Below, one piece after another: positions 4,040 through 6,235 of a DNA stretch of 6,235 nucleotides. How positions within the stretch are numbered: position 1 is the first letter of the stretch; each line of letters begins with the position of its first letter. The position numbers were made by a program, and so were the translations under genes. The notes below the pieces were generated by a model. It was not told the origin of the DNA. It saw only the letters and a program-made list of their open reading frames with translations, and made no database searches. Origin of the DNA: Thermoanaerobaculales bacterium (GTDB lineage Bacteria > Acidobacteriota > Thermoanaerobaculia > Thermoanaerobaculales > Sulfomarinibacteraceae); assembly GCA_025456385.1 (NCBI GenBank), contig JALOKS010000304.1, positions 1-6,235 of the forward strand. The letters are read 5' to 3'.

Positions 4040-6148
4040 ATGAGCGACACGGGCCGATGCGACATCGTCCGGGTGCTCCTGGTGGAGGACAGCCCGGACC
4101 ATGCCGATCTGATCCGCGCCAAGCTGCAGCGGTCGCGGAGGCTGTCCGCCGCGATCACCCACGCCGAGCGCCTCGACGCTGCCCTCGTCCTCCTCCAGGA
4201 CGGCGGCTTCGATGTCGTCCTGCTCGACTTCTCGCTGCCGGACAGCTACGGCCTCGAGACCTTCCGCCGCGCCCAGGCCGTGGCGCAGCGCACGCCGATC
4301 ATCGTCCTCACCAGCCTCGACGACAACGAGCTCGCGGTGCAGGCGGTGCGCGAGGGCGCCCAGGACTACCTCATCAAGCGCGAGGCCGACACCCGGCTGC
4401 TGGTGCGCTCGATCCTGTATGCGATCGAGCGCAAGGCGGCGGCCGATGCGCTGCGCGACTCCGAGGAGCGCTACGCGCTCGCCGTGCGCGGCGCCAACGA
4501 CGGCCTCTGGGACTGGGACCTCAAAGCGGACCGCGTCTTCTTCTCGCCGCGCTGGAAGGCGATGCTGGGCTTCGGCGACGCCGACGTCGGCGACAGCCCG
4601 CGCGAGTGGCTGGACCGCATCCACCCCGACGACCGCCCGCCGTTCCGCCGCCACCTCGACACCCACCTCGGCGGCGGCTCCGACCACTTCGAGTTCGAGC
4701 ACCGCATGCGCAACGCCGCCGGCGAGTACCTGTGGGTGCTGGCCCGCGGCGTGGCGGAGCGCGACGAGCGCGGCACCCCCTACCGCATGGCGGGCTCGCA
4801 GACCGACATCACCGCGCGCAAGCGGGCGGAGCACCAGCTCCAGCACGATGCCCTGCACGACGGTCTGACCGGGCTCGCGAACCGGGTCCTCTTCATGGAT
4901 CGGCTGGCCTGCGCGCTGGCCGACCTGCAGCGGCGGGCCGCCCCCCACTTCGCGGTGCTGTTCTTCGACCTCGACCGCTTCAAGAACATCAACGACAGCC
5001 TCGGCCACACCCTCGGCGACAAGCTCCTGGTGGGCATCGCGCGCCGGCTGGAGCACTTCCTGCGGCCGGGCGACACCGTCGCCCGTCTGGGCGGCGACGA
5101 GTTCGCGATCCTGATCCACCGCGTCGACGACGCGAGCGGCGCCATCCACGTCGCCGACCGGATCCAGGAGATCCTGAGCATGACCTTCTCGATCGACGGC
5201 CACGACGTCATGGTGACGGCCTCGATCGGGATCGCCCACAGCTCGACCGGCTACACCAACCCCGAGGAGATCCTGCGCGACGCCGACATCGCGATGTACC
5301 GGGCCAAGGCGGGCGGCAAGGCGCGCTACGAGGTCTTCGACCGCGACATGCACCAGAGCGCCGTCACCCTGCTGCGGCTCGAGACCGAGCTGCGCCACAG
5401 CGTGCACCGCGGCGAGTTCGAGATGCACTACCAGCCGATCGTGTCGCTCACCCAGGGGCGCATCGTCGGCTTCGAAGGCCTCGTGCGCTGGCGCCACCCC
5501 AAACGCGGGCTGGTGACCCCGGACCAGTTCATCGCCATCGCCGAGGAGACCGGGCTGATCGTGCCCCTCGGCTGGTGGGTGCTGCGCGAGTCCTGCCGTC
5601 AGACCCGGCGCTGGCAGCGCCAGTTCCCCGCCGACCCGTCGCTGTGGGTCAGCGTCAACATGTCCGGCAAGCTGTTCATGAAGACCGACATGGTGGACGA
5701 GATGCTGGGCATCCTCGAGGAGACCGGCCTCGAGCCGCGGAGCCTCCGGCTCGAGGTGACCGAGAACGTGGTCATGGACCACGCCGACCTCGCGATCCGC
5801 AACCTCATGGAGCTGCGCGGCCTCGGCGTCCAGCTCTCGATCGACGATTTCGGCACCGGCTACTCCTCGCTGAGCTACCTGCAGCGCTTCCACTATGACT
5901 CGTTGAAGATCGACCGCTCCTTCGTGTCGAAGCTGGGCACGGCCGGCGACTCGCGGGCGATCGTCGAGACCATCCTCAACCTCGCCAACAGCCTCGGCAT
6001 CGGCGTCGTCGCCGAAGGCATCGAGACCGCCGAGCAGGTCGAGCGCCTGCGCCGCATGCAGTGCCCGCACGGGCAGGGCTACTGGTTCTCGCGGCCGCTC
6101 ACCGTGCCCGCCGCCGAGGAGCTGATGGCCTCGGCGCCGAGCTGGTAG
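4040..6148 (+). CDS. Receiver-PAS-GGDEF-EAL cyclic-di-GMP turnover protein
   Basis: This 702-residue protein lacks membrane segments. Residues about 10-130 are a receiver: acidic pair E16-D17, phosphoacceptor D63 (VVLLDFSLPD), T91 and K113 are all present. Residues about 140-262 form a PAS domain with PAC motif (GLWDWDLKADRVFFSPRW, GSQTDITARKRAE). The GGDEF domain, about 268-435, makes c-di-GMP from two GTP. It has FFDLDRFKNIND, the active-site RLGGDEF (GGDEF at 351-355) and the product-inhibition I-site R342-x-x-D345, five residues upstream. The EAL domain, about 445-695, hydrolyses c-di-GMP to pGpG. It has EGL in place of EAL (E479), N540, E572, D602-D603 (IDDFGTGYSSL), K623, E659 and Q679, the expected metal and catalytic residues. 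Both activities therefore look possible; many such tandem proteins use mainly one, which sequence cannot decide. Phosphorylation at D63, perhaps by the upstream kinase, and PAS ligand binding are likely inputs. Outputs are probably motility or biofilm traits. Confidence 0.93.
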   Translation: MSDTGRCDIVRVLLVEDSPDHADLIRAKLQRSRRLSAAITHAERLDAALVLLQDGGFDVVLLDFSLPDSYGLETFRRAQAVAQRTPIIVLTSLDDNELAVQAVREGAQDYLIKREADTRLLVRSILYAIERKAAADALRDSEERYALAVRGANDGLWDWDLKADRVFFSPRWKAMLGFGDADVGDSPREWLDRIHPDDRPPFRRHLDTHLGGGSDHFEFEHRMRNAAGEYLWVLARGVAERDERGTPYRMAGSQTDITARKRAEHQLQHDALHDGLTGLANRVLFMDRLACALADLQRRAAPHFAVLFFDLDRFKNINDSLGHTLGDKLLVGIARRLEHFLRPGDTVARLGGDEFAILIHRVDDASGAIHVADRIQEILSMTFSIDGHDVMVTASIGIAHSSTGYTNPEEILRDADIAMYRAKAGGKARYEVFDRDMHQSAVTLLRLETELRHSVHRGEFEMHYQPIVSLTQGRIVGFEGLVRWRHPKRGLVTPDQFIAIAEETGLIVPLGWWVLRESCRQTRRWQRQFPADPSLWVSVNMSGKLFMKTDMVDEMLGILEETGLEPRSLRLEVTENVVMDHADLAIRNLMELRGLGVQLSIDDFGTGYSSLSYLQRFHYDSLKIDRSFVSKLGTAGDSRAIVETILNLANSLGIGVVAEGIETAEQVERLRRMQCPHGQGYWFSRPLTVPAAEELMASAPSW

Positions 6149-6160
6149 ACCGCGCAAAAT

Positions 6161-6195
6161 AATTCTCAATTTTTAATTCTAAATTTTGAATTCCC
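6161..6195 (+). repeat. AT-rich island with a degenerate 14-base tandem repeat
   Basis: After the stop codon the composition changes abruptly. Two 14-base units, aattctcaattttt (6161-6174) and aattctaaattttg (6175-6188), differ at two positions, and a third partial unit aattccc (6189-6195) follows. No coding frame or promoter with a downstream gene can be judged, because the window ends soon after. Such AT islands may be intergenic repeats or terminator regions. Confidence 0.6.
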
Positions 6196-6235
6196 ACCCG
6201 CACCCCCGTGAGACGGGAGGGTGGCAGGGAATTCA
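6187..6235. repeat. Imperfect inverted repeat at the window edge, possible terminator or repeat element
   Basis: TGAATTCCC (6187-6195) is the exact reverse complement of GGGAATTCA (6227-6235). Inside it, ACCC (6196-6199) pairs with GGGT (6219-6222), and CCCGT (6205-6209) pairs with ACGGG (6213-6217) around a GAG loop. Unpaired bases on both sides separate these stems. The right arm ends at the last base of the window, so the pairing may extend into the AT-rich flank. It could end transcription of the c-di-GMP gene, or be one copy of a dispersed palindromic repeat. Confidence 0.55.

Noticed and set aside
2434..4158. Open frame of 574 codons on the minus strand opposite the kinase gene
   Set aside because: It is a GC-driven shadow frame: Arg- and Ala-rich, without motifs, and it spans an intergenic region and parts of two genes.
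4004..6169. Open frame of 721 codons on the minus strand opposite the GGDEF-EAL gene
   Set aside because: It mirrors a gene with unmistakable domain motifs. Its product is low in complexity (Val, Ala, Glu, His rich) with no recognisable motif, as expected for antisense frames in GC-rich genes.

Overview
The window is a GC-rich bacterial chromosomal segment with six gene loci. Codon third positions are strongly G/C biased, and long spurious open frames run opposite most genes. The gene style and the sparse AT-containing -10 boxes would suit a high-GC phylum such as Acidobacteriota or Myxococcota. There is no rRNA or tRNA and no close match I recognise, so the taxon is only a guess. No transposase, phage gene or CRISPR array is visible.

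Left third (1-1684). The 3' end of a small two-helix membrane protein gene runs rightward off the left edge. It meets, tail to tail, a leftward pair: a CPBP (Abi) family intramembrane protease and, upstream of it, a stand-alone M23-type metallopeptidase domain protein. The CPBP reading frame appears to be one base short near its 3' end. Restoring that base puts its stop one base from the stop of the convergent gene.

Middle (1685-2530). A divergent intergenic region separates the M23 gene from a RidA-superfamily gene. Both start codons lie 6-8 bases after the same -10-like string (ggctacaatc), which suggests leaderless or nearly leaderless mRNAs. A GC-rich hairpin follows the RidA-like gene. 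It is followed by an extended -10 promoter (TGcTATACT) and a 125-base leader that can fold a hairpin over the likely ribosome binding site of the next gene.

Right half (2531-6235). Two signalling genes run rightward. The first encodes a receiver-PAS-histidine kinase, but the receiver is split by a frame disruption that also seems to have removed about a helix. The usual phosphoacceptor Asp of that receiver reads Glu. The second encodes an intact 702-residue receiver-PAS-GGDEF-EAL protein with canonical catalytic residues and a c-di-GMP inhibitory site. The order suggests a phosphorelay in which the kinase phosphorylates Asp63 of the cyclic-di-GMP enzyme and so sets c-di-GMP turnover. After the last stop codon there is an AT-rich island with a degenerate 14-base repeat, and then an imperfect inverted repeat whose outer arm ends exactly at the window edge.
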